From Lentinula raphanica (Eukaryota > Basidiomycota > Agaricomycetes > Agaricales > Omphalotaceae), in NCBI GenBank assembly GCA_027919835.1, contig JANVFP010000006.1, positions 310,001 to 374,000 on the forward strand: 64,000 bases of DNA. Reading direction: 5' to 3'. Under the pieces are notes generated by a model. It had not been told where the DNA came from. It saw only the letters and a list, made by a program, of their open reading frames with translations, and did not search any database. How positions within the stretch are numbered: the stretch's first letter is position 1; every line of letters starts with the position of its first letter. Of this stretch, positions 21,700 to 33,925 are shown piece after piece. The translations under genes were made by a program, and so were the position numbers.

Positions 21700-24665
21700 T
21701 TAGAATCCCCCTAAACGTTTCTTCCCAGCTTTCTTTTTGCCAATCGCAGTTGGCCGACCTCCGAATGGTCCTGGTAGCACTTGCGTACTCATCATCACAT
21801 TCTGAGATTCCGCTTCTGCAAGCTCAGTCATTTGACTCTGACTTTCGACACCCAGAAGACGAGAAGGAAGAACTACTGGCTGAGCTACAGGCTTCGCAGC
21901 AATAGGTGGAGGAACCTGAGATTGGAGTAAGATTTTGGGAGGAGTTTCTTCAGTATAGCCACGATCTATCCTGTCTCGCGACCTTGCTTGTGTGTTGGAG
22001 TCCGCGCCAATATCCGATATGTCAGTAAAAATGTACTTGTCCGGGTCTGAACCGATGTCCCAGTCTTGTAGGAGTAACCCGACCCCAGACGGCAAAACTA
22101 GAACATCGTCCTGTTGTTCTTCCTTGGAGTAATATTGCCGTCTCGGTGATGGTTGGAGGAAGTGGAAATGGACGGAAGAATCTCCATCCGCATGACCACT
22201 TGTTACAGGTTGCGAAGATGGAATGAATTTCCTGGGAGAGAATATATTCTTGGATAACGTCAAGTCAAGAGCCAATTGTTCCCGGGCCTTATTCTGCCTT
22301 CTTGACGCTTGAACGGGATCATCAGGATGCCGATCCAGGTCGAAAGAGCGGAACCGTTCTGCAATCATGCCTATGTCTCCAGCAGTGCTCTCATCGAAGT
22401 GTTTCAGTATGGAAGCAATGTTGAAAGACCAGGAAGCGCCGTCTATCAAGGTTTGAATGGGTAAGCGGCCTTGCAACAACGTCCTATACCCCCGTGTTGA
22501 GTTGAAGACCGTTTCGGTCAAGATGTCGGCGCGAGAGGAAGTGCTTGGCTCTTCACCTGCTCGAAATATTATATCATATCTATTTTGACTTGAGAGCAAG
22601 TTCGTACTTTGCAGAGCGGAATACTCACGCCGTTAGAATTTCCTCAATCGGCGAATCCTGTTGTTGCCAAAAAGAGGGTAGATGGTCGATCAGATCATGG
22701 AAGGCTTCTGCGTTGGCTTCTTCCTGGACAACGTTGTCACTGACACTTGGAAAGATTTCTGTAGGGAGGTAGTAGTGAGTGATTAATTTGCAGGCTATGA
22801 TTAGACTCACGCTCGTATGCAGGCCGCAAGTTTGTCCGACTGAACTCTTGAGCTCCGACATGACCAAGATTTGGACGCATGTCCGGCGTATCGCGGGGTA
22901 GATATTCCAACGCAGCAACAGATGCGGCGGTCTCGTCACCATCGCTTTGCATCAGGTCAGCACAAACAATACTCCCTCTTTCAGTTAGTCGGAACAGCTT
23001 GTGGTGGTTCCTGACGCTCACGCAAGCATCCCCAGAGAAGCGGTTCTCTCGTGTATCGACCGAAAAAGAATAAGGAGGGTTATTTGCATGCAGGAGCTGT
23101 TCAGTTGATCGAGACACATCGTAGACAGTGACGAGTCTGTTTTTACGACTGGTCATGAGATAATGAGGATCTGCGGTATGATGAGTAGGCAAATCAGTAA
23201 GAATGGTTGTGGTCACTCACGACCTCGAATCGTCACACCATGTGCAGCCAACGTTCGATCATGATTGCGTCGATGTTTGATTCCAAGCAATGGTTTTCCT
23301 GGAAATCGACGGTCCAGCCACAGTATTCGCTCAGTGGAAGTGAGAGGAACAAGAAAATCGTCGCCCGAATCTCCGACCCAAGTCAACGTTTCGTTGGTGG
23401 TGCCGGCGATAGCCAGAAGATTGAGTGCTGAATTAGCGGCCTATCTTATCTGAGAATATGTTATCTAGACAGGAATCCGAAAACTCACCCTAAAGTCCAA
23501 TTCGTGAACCTCTGTACTTGAAGACAGTAAACAACCATCTTCACTTGCTCCAGCAATGGCTAACTGCCAGAACTTGTCCTCAACAACAGGATTTTTGATT
23601 CCAGAAAAAGCTAATTGACTGCAGGACGAAATGAGCAAAAAACACCCAATTGAGTATCATCACTTGCCTTTGTCCATCCTCAAAGCCGAGTTTATAGACA
23701 CAACCTTCATCATTGACGAAAAGTACCTTTGACTCCTTCGGGTGATACTTGACATCGACCGAAGGACGCTGTCCAGTATCTTCGCGTGTGATTGTGGCCG
23801 ATTCCGTGAGATCAACATATGCCGAATCCAAAACATAGCCCACACGAAAAAGTACCGTGGAACCGAAGGTTCGAACAGCCAAGGATGTATTCGTGTCAGT
23901 GGTTGAAGTTCGAGACGATGTTATTTGCAGTATAGGCGTTGCAAACGACGCCACCGGGTCGGCTGAAAACTCGAAATCCGAGTTGTCTTCCACAGCATAG
24001 GAGCAGATGTCTAGATTTTGGTCTCAATAACTAAAAGTGCCACCTCCAGTCGTGAATGAGCTTACTGAGGTCGGATCCAGTGATACCTATAGGAAACGCT
24101 AAAAACTGGCGTGTGAGAGGAGCATCTGGGATATGCAATGGTTCCAGCATGTTTCTTGAGGAATAATCATATTGATACCAGTCGCGAACGATTTGGGCAT
24201 CTGTAGAGAGCTCCTGTCGGACTAGTTCGGCGGTGACATCGATATCAGGAAAATAGGTTCGAAGGAAATTGGCCTGAATTGTTCGTGTAAGTCGATTGTA
24301 TATGAAGAATGAACTTATACCGCACGCCTTGTTCTGCACGACGAACAATAGGTGTCCGGGGAATATATGGTGCAGGTGGACGTGTTGGTCGAAGTAGCTC
24401 AACAGAGTCTCCCAAGGTCAGTCTTGGGCCTAATGGAAATGTGATTTATGAGAGCTTCAGTGAAAGCCTATACGAGCTTACCCTGTGAAACGTTGAAGGG
24501 CGTAGACCATTCGAAACGCGATCCATTCTCAACTAGTGTTACGGCTTCCAGGCGACCAGGTTCTAATGAGGATGTGCCAGAAAAGGTGGTATTTCCTTTG
24601 CTGTTTCCGCTACGTTTTAGTTTACTTGGTACATGTATCTGCTTATCTTCGGGCCAGAATTCCAT
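21700..24665 (-). CDS. RRN6: RNA polymerase I initiation factor RRN6-like (core factor/TAF1C family)
   Basis: Nine exons closing in frame give 852 residues: 24665-24482, 24429-24326, 24273-24066, 24010-23668, 23618-23489, 23440-23221, 23170-22811, 22758-22629, 22579-21700. The N-terminal part has WPEDKQIHVP and LAFPIGITGSDL; the middle looks like WD/beta-propeller blades (DVKYHPKESKVLFVNDEG, LTWVGDSGDDFLV); a helical region follows; the end STQVLPGPFGGRP with a Lys-rich GKKKAGKKRLGGF is the signature I associate with RRN6. Role in the family: Pol I core promoter binding for rDNA transcription. The fourth intron uses a GC donor (AG|GCAAGT at 23667). Assignment rests mainly on the C-terminal motif and architecture. 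Confidence 0.75.
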
Positions 24666-24802
24666 TCCATCGGTTTTGTGTGTAGATGTGGTAATGCAAA
24701 CAATTTTGAAAGCAAAGAACACGGTGAAGGTCGCTACTCGAAAATGCCGAATTACTCGAAGAACCCTAACCCTAAAAGTCTTCATCTGACACTGACCGTG
24801 AC
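24666..24802. promoter_or_regulatory. 137-bp bidirectional promoter RRN6/uL3m with double telobox
   Basis: AACCCTAACCCTAA at 24762-24775 is two overlapping teloboxes. Telobox-type sites drive ribosomal-protein and ribosome-biogenesis promoters in several fungi, so shared control of a Pol I factor and a mitoribosomal protein is plausible. Confidence 0.55.
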
Positions 24803-25946
24803 ATGCTCAGACTCTGGGCGTTGAAGTCAAAGGCACCCTTATTCTCTAAATGTCTTCATAACTCACCTTTCATCGAGGCAGCAGCTTCGTCTCCTTCAAG
24901 CGCTGCTTCATTGGTAAAATGGACACCGGATTCGATACGGACAGGACTTATTGCTCGAAAACGGGGAATGACTGCGCTATGGAATGACCAAGGTGTTCGA
25001 ATACCAGTCACCGTCCTTCAGGTTCGATATGTATCTGCGTGCTTGACTAACGTATCGCTCATTGATCTATCCCTAGCTGGAAAATTGCCAAGTGACTGCA
25101 AATATTGTGACCGTACGCCAGGACAAGTCTGAATATCATGCTGTTCAAGTTGCTGCCTCGGACAAACCGCTCAAAAGAACAACGAGACAAATGCAAGGTC
25201 ATTTCCGAAAAGCCAGTGTCCAACCGAAACGCATTGTGAAGGAGTTTCCAATCACACCAGATGCCCATGTCCCAGTTGGTACGTGTCAGAATACTCAAAC
25301 TAAGAGTCGTTCTTGAATCCAGTGTAGGAACTACTTTCTCAGCAATGCACTTCGTGCCCGGACAGTATGTTGATGTTATTGCCAAATCGTATGTGGGAAA
25401 TGATCACTGTTTCCTGCTGCTTACATATCGCAATCAGCATCGGAAAAGGGTTTCAAGGAGGCATGAAGCGCTGGAATTTCAAAGGACTGAGAGCTAGTCA
25501 TGGTGTCTCCATTTCACATCGTTCAGCTGGTGCTACTGGTGCTCATCAGGTAAGACCCATCAATTCGTTGCAAGATATAAACTGAACAATCCTCCTCCCA
25601 GGATCCTGGAAGAATTTGGCCCGGAAAGAAGATGGCTGCTCGCATGGGTGGGCAGCGCATCACAACACAAAACCTGGCAGTCGTTCGAGTGGATACCAGC
25701 CTTAACCTCATATATCTGCGAGGAGCCGTTCCAGGGGTTGACGATGCACAAGTCATGATTCGCGATGCCAAGAAGCTGACCGCCGTTGGTCGTCACAATC
25801 AGGCGAAAGGATTGTACGAGAAAGTGTTACCCAAAGGGGTGGATGATCTACCGTTCCCAGCTGGAACTTTGGAATGGGCCAAGAGTCTACCATCTATCAT
25901 CGAAGCTCCCGCATATAGAAGAAGTCCATTCATACCCCAGGAATGA
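24803..25946 (+). CDS. MRPL9: Mitochondrial large ribosomal subunit protein uL3m
   Basis: Five exons (24803-25021, 25077-25278, 25328-25388, 25438-25549, 25602-25946) give 312 residues. A basic N-terminus ([20 protein letters not shown]) fits a mitochondrial presequence. uL3 features follow: [87 protein letters not shown] and YLRGAVPG. uL3 is an early-assembly protein of the mitochondrial large subunit near the peptidyl-transferase centre. The bacterial counterpart is RplC; yeast name MRPL9, human MRPL3. Confidence 0.95.
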
Positions 25947-26063
25947 AAGTACAGTTACTTTTTGCCTTATAAGAGGCGTAATACGCATCCTTTTTTCAAT
26001 CCAGAATTTGGGCCAAAAGCGTGTATAACCCAGACGGAACACCTGTGACAAATAACAACCCTT

Positions 26064-27764
26064 TCACTCCATAGTAATGTAGGACTTCTTCGCCTCCTCT
26101 TCTTCTCCCTCAACCGAGTCACCGTATGGTTCCGAAATACTGTCAAGCTGTACCCCTTGGGCATGGGGCCTCGATCTCACTCGAGTATCATGTTTTGTGC
26201 CGGCGCTCCCTCTGGATAATCTGCGAGGAATCTGGGACGGTCCTACGTGCATACTGGACGTGGTTGTATCTGTTGTCTAGAAAAACGTCAACATCGATCG
26301 ACCGCGGCACAAACTTGTCACATGAAGCACACATACCTGTGCCATGTTTACTGTGAACGCAATTTCTGTCGCCGTTGTATGCGTCAGGACATTTGGCGGA
26401 ACAAAAACCCTGAAGGGACTAAAAGGACCCCTTCCGTTCAGGCTGCAGAAATATTCATATCATCTTCTATGGCAGATGAAGTGTAAGATCAACTCACGAT
26501 GCCAGGAGAGAGTTTGAATAAACTGGATGGTGGATTTGAGACCCGATACAGCGGCGGAGAGCATGATACGTGGCTGGCTACTTACATTTGGCATAGAAAC
26601 TTGTCATTGAGAGGTAAACAGCTGGTTTTCACGTTAGACTTTGTATAGCTGACATGATTCAAAAGTCACTTGCCTGTGTTCGGAGTGACAATACACTGTG
26701 AAAATTCAGATATAATGGATCCAACGGGACGACTTCAGCATCCTTACCGCGATCAACATTCCCAAGGCGGCAAGTCTGTTGGGAAAAGAAACGTGTATGA
26801 TTTTCCAATTCGCTATACACTGGTGTAAGCGTCTTACGCAGTTATCAGGCCAGTCTCTAGGAAAATTTCCCCTCAGAAAATTCGGATAGGGAATGCTTCA
26901 TTGCTCTCACCAACACTCCATTCAATGAGAGTGGACACCATCTGGTCCGTCCTACTATATCTGAGGCGTTAATCCCAGCGAGGCAAAGGAAACCACCAGG
27001 ATCAACACTCACGATCTGGTACCTGTTTTCATCTGATGTAGGTAGTAGCACAAAGTCGTGGTGTTCACCACACCGACATTGAGATCCACAGCAATATTCA
27101 AGGTGGGGAAGAGCTCCCATTTTGCGGCAAACTCGACTGGACCGACGAGATAGAGTACAACCGCGATTCCAACCGAGCCGCAGCCTTCAATGAGACACCC
27201 GATCCAGCAGATCATAGGGATGATCCGTTTTCCGGAAAGCATGTATACGCGGTAGGAATAGTACGACTGGCCACGGTTGGGAAACAAAAGTTATCAACAA
27301 GAGGCTTGTGCGAGAAATAGAATAGCAATCGTACCTGCACACATCCAGTAATAAGTCCATGAAAGACGATAGACATAGTGATAGACCAGTGCCGTTGATC
27401 CAACTCTTCAGGTATGCCATAGTATTTGACCATGATTGTGTATAGGTAGAACCAAAAACACAATGTATGTGTGGTTTCGAACAGCCTGACACACTGCCAT
27501 GAAATATCATCACCCTTCATGTGGGCCTTTAGTACGCACCATACTGCCCAGACCTTTGTACAAAATAATGATATCATTCGTTATTCACTGGTCGCTAGCT
27601 TGAAAAGGATGACTGCTTACCAGGACAAGGATACCCAAGCGGTCGTTGAATTTGCTGCGCCAATAAGAAAAGGCTTGAAAGCAGCTGATGGAATAGATAA
27701 ACGTCGCAATGAGCACAGACACCAGGAGCCCGCCTAGAGTAACCTGTAGAGAATCTGACGACAT
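26064..27764 (-). CDS. DUF6534-type multi-pass membrane protein
   Basis: Start MSSDSLQVTLGGLLVSVLIA at 27764; stop at 26064. About ten exons. Hydrophobic segments in order: GGLLVSVLIATFIYSISCFQ, THTLCFWFYLYTIMV, MSIVFHGLITGCVQ, PMICWIGCLIEGCGSVGIAVVLYLV, DLNVGVVNTTTLCYYL, LITALAALGMLIACIV, AVYLSMTSFYAKFYSNSLLASLNGR: about seven, with SYYSYRVYMLSGKR and RTDxMVxxLI-like loops typical of this fungal family. A Ser/Arg/Glu-rich cytosolic tail of about 85 residues follows. One intron uses a GC donor (ACAG|GCAAGT near 26676). The first intron may be 61 or 127 nt; both keep frame, the longer giving a better match. Function of the family is unknown. Confidence 0.75.
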
Positions 27765-28330
27765 CTTCGCGGTGTATCCTGGGTGTCCAAGCAATCAGCG
27801 AAAATATGAACATATCCCAAGGTGTTGAAAACCACTGTTAAATATATCATCAACTTCTAAATCATGATAATGCGTGTTGATTGTTTCAGACAAGGATTGT
27901 ATGGGTTGATGCGCACCTCATGATGAGAATGACAGTGAATCGGTGGAGTGAATGGGTGAAGTTGCCCAACCTTTTTCAATGGTAAGGAATGGCAGATGAC
28001 CTATCTGAAAACAATTTCGAGGGAAGAACACAGAATGAGGACTCCGAGTCGGAGTTTTTTCATGTGAACGAATTACAGACCGTCTCAGTGCTGCAAGTCA
28101 GAGGAGTCAAAGACTTGAAGCTTGAAGCTTTGAATTGAAGACTTAGCCTGAGGGCGATTCAAAGTTCAAACACTAGTGTGACTACTACTTACTAGCCATG
28201 TCACTCACACACTGTGCGACTGCCGACGACTCAAGAATTATACTGATAGCTAGTGACCGAAGTACTCTCAGGTACTACTACTATCTACAAGAAATACACC
28301 GTGGCACGGTGTGGTGCGAGCGAAGCCTAA
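27765..28330. other. Intergenic, nothing recognised
   Basis: Promoter side of the DUF6534 gene. No supported gene. Confidence 0.4.
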
Positions 28331-29529
28331 TTACGAGTCCGGAATGAAATGAAGGAATCGTCCTATAGCCCGTTTGGCGTGGGAAATCTGTCAAAGTAAA
28401 ATTAAAAATCGCCTTTTTGGGTTTTTATCGCTCGATTTGGGTTTTTGTCACGTTATCTCACATAGTCACGTTATCTCGCTTGCTCACGTGGTTACCTCTT
28501 TTACCTTCTTCCTCTTTTCGCCCACTTTCATTGTATCGTATCATCCAGCTTTTTTCTGCTTCTTCTTCCGCTATAATCTTCGATCTCCTCAATGAAACCT
28601 CTGACTCCCTCCATGGTTCGCACTATATCGACCGCTCGTGACTTCCACTATTCAGTCGACGATTTTCTTGATTATATTCGTGAATTATTGGAGGATTTGG
28701 ACTGTGATTTCGCCCCCCCCCTCTGTCTATTTCTGCTTTTCTTATCTTCTTTAGTTCGATAGTATGTCCTCTTGGGTTGCTGAAAATCTTTCACTGGACG
28801 TCCCTGTCTCTACATACCCTGACTGTGGCATTTTCTTGTCGTTTCTTTGCACTATCATGTCGCTTCTCTTTTCCAACAACATTCTTGATGCCGATTATCA
28901 CTTGCGCTGGTTTCACAGCATGTTCTCTGATCTCAGGGTAACTTTTTCTTCTCTCCTTCATTTGATCTTTTCTAATTTTTTCACCTGCGTTTCCTCTCGT
29001 TCTCTTTCTCTACAGTCTCAATTTTTCCCGGCCTCGCCTCAAAAAAGTTTGTTTCACATCCATGACTCTGTCGCCTCCACATTGAATTTCACCACATCTC
29101 GTTTGTGTCAATCCTCTCTCTCTGCGCCTCTTCCGTTGTCTTCCCATGCTGTTTATCTGTCATCCTCTTCTCCACTGTTTCCTGGTCGTTCCTCTCTTAA
29201 TTCTTTCACCCCTCCTCTGTGATTATCCTCATATATAACTGTAACTATTCAGAATAATGTTGTTCATTACAAGCTCTCTGGGATTTCTTACTTTAGCATT
29301 GAACAAGCACACTTCAAGAATCTTTTCTCAATCCGGTGATGTTTTTGTACATGATGGTATGCTGAATGGGGGTGCTATGGTGAAGGAATCTGGTTCTTTG
29401 GAACATGTGGACCTAACAACAAACTGGGATTATAAACCTTCCGCTTTGTTATACATGCGCTGTTAAACAGTAACATTCCGGACGAGTACATGCCACGCGC
29501 GCAGCGCGGTGGCCCACTTCCGCAAGTCC
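28331..29529 (+). mobile_element. Helentron/Helitron-like non-autonomous element, copy B (1.2 kb)
   Basis: Opposite orientation to copy A at 3661-5769. The left end TTACGAGTCCGGAATG and about 100 bp after it match copy A. Near the right end CATTCCGGACGAGTA (29474-29488) is an imperfect inverted copy of the left end, followed by a hairpin at 29492-29513 (arms GCCAC/GTGGC and CGCG/CGCG) and CACTTCCGCAAGTCC. The interior is C/T-rich, includes a run of nine C near 28710, and has only short open frames, none resembling a Rep/helicase. Confidence 0.6.
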
Positions 29530-29912
29530 TAGTTGAGAAGCAATACTATATCATGTATGAAGCACAAAACTCACAGTGTGTGTTATGAGCGCGTCCAGGT
29601 GCGTCCAAATGATATTTAATCCTGATCCTTGGAGTTTGGTCTCATTACACTGCGTAAAAACCAGATAACTTAATCTCGAGATTTGAGGTGAGCATGTTCT
29701 GAGAGAATCAGCCAAAAAGACCAAACAAGTACAAACCCAGACCACATTCTACGTAGTACGGACCTCACATGAAACCACTTGCTTCGCTTCGCTCGCAGCT
29801 CGCAATCAATGGCCCGCAGGACCCTGACTCGATATCTGATAACCGCTATCGGAAGTACATATTCGTTATTCCTCCCTTCGACACCCATTCTTGTCACTCC
29901 AAACACTCATGT
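29530..29912. other. Intergenic, nothing recognised
   Basis: Lies between element B and the 3' end of the next minus-strand gene. No supported gene. Confidence 0.4.
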
Positions 29913-30597
29913 CTATTTTGATCCCCCCTTCCCTCGTCCAACAAAAGGCGGCTTCTCCAAGATGGAATCATATAGCTCCTTTTCGCTGCCCACAACTTCG
30001 GAGCCCACACCATCACCGTATGCGTGCAACATCTGATCGACGAGTGACAACACCCTCTCGGACTTGATGCGTAGTTTACGAAGGTCTTTCAAAGTTCCGT
30101 CCATGAAAAGTTTCATGACTTCGTAGAACCAGAGCGTATTGACCGTGGGAGGGGTTTCCTTGATTTTGGTACGAACTTCCTCCGTCAAGGACTCGGAGTC
30201 CTGCTCGAATGAACCAAGTTCAACCCTATGGCCCTTGTACCCTTTGTTCATCTCCTTTGTGACAACGCCGTCCAGAATCTGCCACTTGTGTTCGGTACTA
30301 TGATCATCATCGACCCGGGTTAAGAAATACCACCCGCAGATATCCAAGAGTATTGTTTGATCAGATGCACCTTCGTTTCCAAAACGGACAGGAGTGGAGA
30401 TGACGTCTATTTCGACATAACGGAGGACATAAATTTTACATGCTAGTGAGTTCTCAGTGCTTTGTAGGTGGGTGGCAAAACTCCAATGAGGACTCACAGC
30501 TTGGGGATGTTGGAGCAGCCATGGCACTCAGTGCTGAAAGTAGAGTTGGAAGCAAAACTGATACAGAGATCAAAGAATGCATTGTCGCGAGGCGCAT
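29913..30597 (-). CDS. Secreted protein of unknown function
   Basis: Two exons (30597-30498, 30442-29913; 55-nt intron) give 209 residues. The N-terminus MRLATMHSLISVSVLLPTLL continues SALSAMAAPTSPS, a clear signal peptide; an alternative start is the second Met at 30582. The mature part has LLDICGWYFLTRVDD, KWQILDG, NTLWFYEVMKLFMDGTL and a Gly/Lys-rich end. No known domain recognised. It sits among other orphan secreted genes and beside a mobile element. Confidence 0.7.
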
Positions 30598-32743
30598 CGT
30601 TCAACTGGGAGTCTTGTGAGGCTTAGCGCTAGATAGCAATAACGACGCCAGACGGTAAAGACAAAAGTCAGCATTACTTCTTGAGCGGGCCAGTCTATCT
30701 GACGACTCACTAATTCGAGAGGCTTCTTTTGATGGAAAAGGTTTGACCAGCAAGTCCTTTTCAGATTTTCGATCGATGGAAAGGTTCAGAAATGAGATGT
30801 AGCTTGAGCGGCTCGAGTGGGTGCTGCTTGTAGTGACAAAGAAAAAATTTCTTGCTTTTTATGTAAATCAAATAAACACTCGCTTGTTCAAAAACAACCT
30901 AGAAAAAAATTTCACCAATGGCTACCGATGGCAATTCCTGGCCGGAGTCGGTCTGCGTAGGTCTGCGTCAGAAGTTAGAACGTAGTGCCTCCGATAGGAC
31001 CTGATTTTTGACTATTTTTGAACTATTGTACATGTGCTGCGGTGCAGCCTGTGCGCTCCTGTAGGCTCCTGTGCGGCAGCCGAGGGCAGCCGCCAGCAAT
31101 AATGTATGGCTTATGCTGTGCCAGCCAGTGGTCGTTGTGCGACGTTGTCAAAGGCACTGCCTGGCAAGTACTGCCAGAGGCTGGGAGGTAGGGGTGCACC
31201 ATGCTAGACCGTGCTACGGCCCTTCTAAGCCTCATAAGCTCTATCACTGGCATTTATCAGCCTCATCAACATGAAGCAATGTTGGTTCAGTAAATACTAC
31301 AGAGTTCACTAGGGAGGACGCACTTCAGACAGTGGCCACTGGCCAGTGAGATTCCAGTGAGAACTTCGATATGAAACGAGGACGATGGGCCGGTCCTCCT
31401 TCACATGTTCAGGCTTGGAGTTCGTTTCAAGTTGAGGAGGATCGATCACCCCACTGAGGCCCACTCCCAACGGAGCCCAACGGAGCCCAACGGCTCCAAG
31501 TCGACCATTTCATCGGCACTTGCAGACACCCTCGGACTCTCTACAATTCAAGACTGGCTATAGAGTAGTAGCCCTGCTGAATGAAGTTCAGAACCCCCCT
31601 CACAGCTGTCTCGAGTGCAGCCCAGTGCCCACTCTCATACTCAGGTGTACCGTGTTTGCTAAGATAACCTCTTCTGCTTCATTGCACTTTGGATCTGCGG
31701 TTGGGCAAGGGTACGTTTTTTTGACAGTACTCCATATGTAATTGCGAAGGGTTTCAAACTTGAAACAACTCAGAAGATGCATCCGAATCGTCATACTTAC
31801 ATAAGATGCTGTGTTGAAACTTTACAGAATGGCTGTGTATCGTATCGATACGCTACTTGCTGAAAGCCTTCATCCCCCTTCATCCCCCTTCGGAGCCCTA
31901 CAGCTACAGACGGAATTCACAATCTATTTTCAGATTTTGAAACCCCCTCAGTGTCAATGATATCCGATATTCGATCTTCAAGCTTCAAAGCTTCAAGTTT
32001 CAACTGAGCTTCTGAGGCAGTGCCATCGTCGGCCATAGCAGTCTCGACTTTCCGAAATTCCGAATTGCTCCAACCTCCTCCAACAGATACTAGAAAACCA
32101 AATATGATAGCCAGAGTGAGTACTACGCACGTTGACGTAGTACTAGATAGTATAGGATATAGGTCAGACGTTGTTACATATCCCCTCACATCGCTTGGAT
32201 CTCGAGTCTGAGCCATGCTGCTGTGGTGTTACTGATAGTAGAAACCAGTGGGCAGGCCGAAAAGTCAGTGCGGGAAGTCAAAGAACGGCTAAAAAGGTGC
32301 GTGATATGTGAAATCCATCTGAGTCTGAAGGTTTGAAGGCTATTCAAACGTTCAGAACTTCGTTCAAACTTCAAAGGCTCCAATGCCAGCCAACACAGCA
32401 ACGCCCTCCGACACCGGGCCCACGAGGGCCCACGTTGAAACTCACTGGGTTACCCATCATCTGAACCATCATCGATGCATACTTTGCGATCGCCTGTTTT
32501 GCCAAAACGCTTGCAACGAGTCACAGCCAGTGCACGAACTTCATCAAAAACCTCGGAGATCATCTCTCCCTCGTCAGCCTGCTCACTTTTACCACAACGA
32601 AGATTTGCTGGACAAAGCTTTGAAACCTGTCTATTCGTGTCTCGTCGTAAGTGATGATTCTGAGCCTGATTTTTGAAATGTGATGTTCACTGCTCGATTA
32701 CTGATGTCCTTCTTGAATTAGAAAAATCACCTGTGAAGACATC
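30598..32743. other. 2.1-kb gene-poor region
   Basis: Contains a triple CGGAGCCCAA direct repeat near 31467-31494, a doubled CTTCATCCCC near 31869-31890 and one weak minus-strand frame (31917-32216, listed separately). A plus-strand frame at 32383-32676 has CILCDRLFC but no splice or family support. Confidence 0.4.
31917..32216 (-). CDS. Possible small single-pass membrane protein
   Basis: A 99-residue frame starting at ATG, MAQTRDPSDVRGYVTTSDLY, with one hydrophobic segment (TCVVLTLAIIFGFLVSVGGG) and an acidic helical end. No paralog or family is recognised and no intron is needed. It may be a real short gene or chance; kept only because the frame has a membrane segment and balanced composition. 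Confidence 0.25.
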   Translation of the reverse strand: MAQTRDPSDVRGYVTTSDLYPILSSTTSTCVVLTLAIIFGFLVSVGGGWSNSEFRKVETAMADDGTASEAQLKLEALKLEDRISDIIDTEGVSKSENRL

Positions 32744-33925
32744 ATGTATATCCTATCATCTCGCCCCGGGACCGTGTTTCTGAAAACACTCGCTCTCCTG
32801 ATGATCGTCAGTGTGATCGCAGCTCCTATTTCGGATTCTTCTGGAGTTGAGCATCCAAGTGAAGGAACTCAAGCACTGGTGAAAGGCCGCAAGAGAGCCA
32901 AGGTAAAGTCGATGATGGAGCCCGCTCTCCTTTTTCCTACCTATCATATTCAATCAACACTCTTACTAACGTTTTTTCCACTTTTTCTAGAACTCAAATC
33001 CAACGCGTGAGTGTTTGTGAACCAAGGGTCCGATTTGCCGTCAGAATTACACCTTCGACTGACTGCTATCATGATGTTACAGTTGCGGAAATGATATTCA
33101 TCCTGAAACGGGAACAAAGGTCAGATCCAGAGGGCGCCTCAAAGATGACTCTTATATCTGCGAACACTGTCCCAGTTCAACCAGAGGAATATCTTACAGC
33201 GGCCTTCCTGCCAAAGACCACGGTTCAGGATAACAGAGTCCGAAGCGGCCTACGCACCATTCGAGAAAAGGCGGAAAACGGACGTTACAAATGGAAAAAC
33301 GATGTTTTCCCGAAAGAGCAATCAAAAACGCAGGTTGTATTACCATATGTCTACCTGAATCACGAGTACGAAGTATTAGGGACAGTAGAGTTGTCGATGT
33401 CGGCGAGGTTGGTACTCACCGGGGCGCTTAAAAGGGTGGACGCTTCGGTAACTCTCCTCTACATCAATGCCATAGTCAGAATGGTGCCCAACATACTAGA
33501 AGAAATCAAAGAGAAGCTTGGATCAGAGCATGTTTCCGGTATCCCCATCGACCTCGAGATGTGGAATTCGAAATTCTATGCTCCAATGCTGAACAAAGGA
33601 GGCTCAGGCGCGGGTTTCGTGATCACGAAAGAGAAGTATCCTGACGAGTGGGAACTCTACGTGGAAGCTGTGAAAGAGCTGACGAAAGGGGGCAAGGAAT
33701 ATGGCTTGGTATGAGAAATTACAAGCGTTTCTCGAAATTCAGAGAAGTTACTAACTGACAGCGACGCAGGACTGGACACGTTGGCAAAAGGATGCAGGAA
33801 CCCCACTGCCAGACTCGCCGACACTTTTGGCAATGGAAGCAGCGCTCTTTCCAAACGGCAGCGCCTCTTCTTTGAGCGCTGACGAGCTGAACAATGCTAC
33901 GCCATACCAGCCTTCGGAGGCTTGA
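32744..33925 (+). CDS. Secreted protein of unknown function (pseudogene paralog at right edge)
   Basis: Four exons (32744-32902, 32991-33006, 33083-33708, 33770-33925) give 318 residues; exon 2 is only 16 nt. The start MYILSSRPGTVFLKTLALLM leads into IVSVIAAP, a signal peptide; a dibasic GRKRAK follows. Mature blocks: RSGLRTIREKAENGRYKWK, PYVYLNHEYEVLGTVELSMS, EKYPDEWELYVEAVKEL, DWTRWQKDAGTPLP. No known domain. A decayed relative lies at 63690-64000 on the other strand, so the family has moved or duplicated within this locus. Confidence 0.72.

Noticed and set aside
24757..24780. Interstitial telomere remnant
   Set aside because: Only two CCCTAA units in a compact divergent promoter; a telobox is the simpler reading.
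29779..30036. Plus-strand frame opposite the secreted gene at 29.9 kb
   Set aside because: Antisense to a well-supported two-exon gene; no own motif.
32383..32676. Plus-strand 97-residue frame with CILCDRLFC
   Set aside because: No conserved domain beyond one CxxC-like pair, no splice context, and it lies just upstream of a complete secreted gene.
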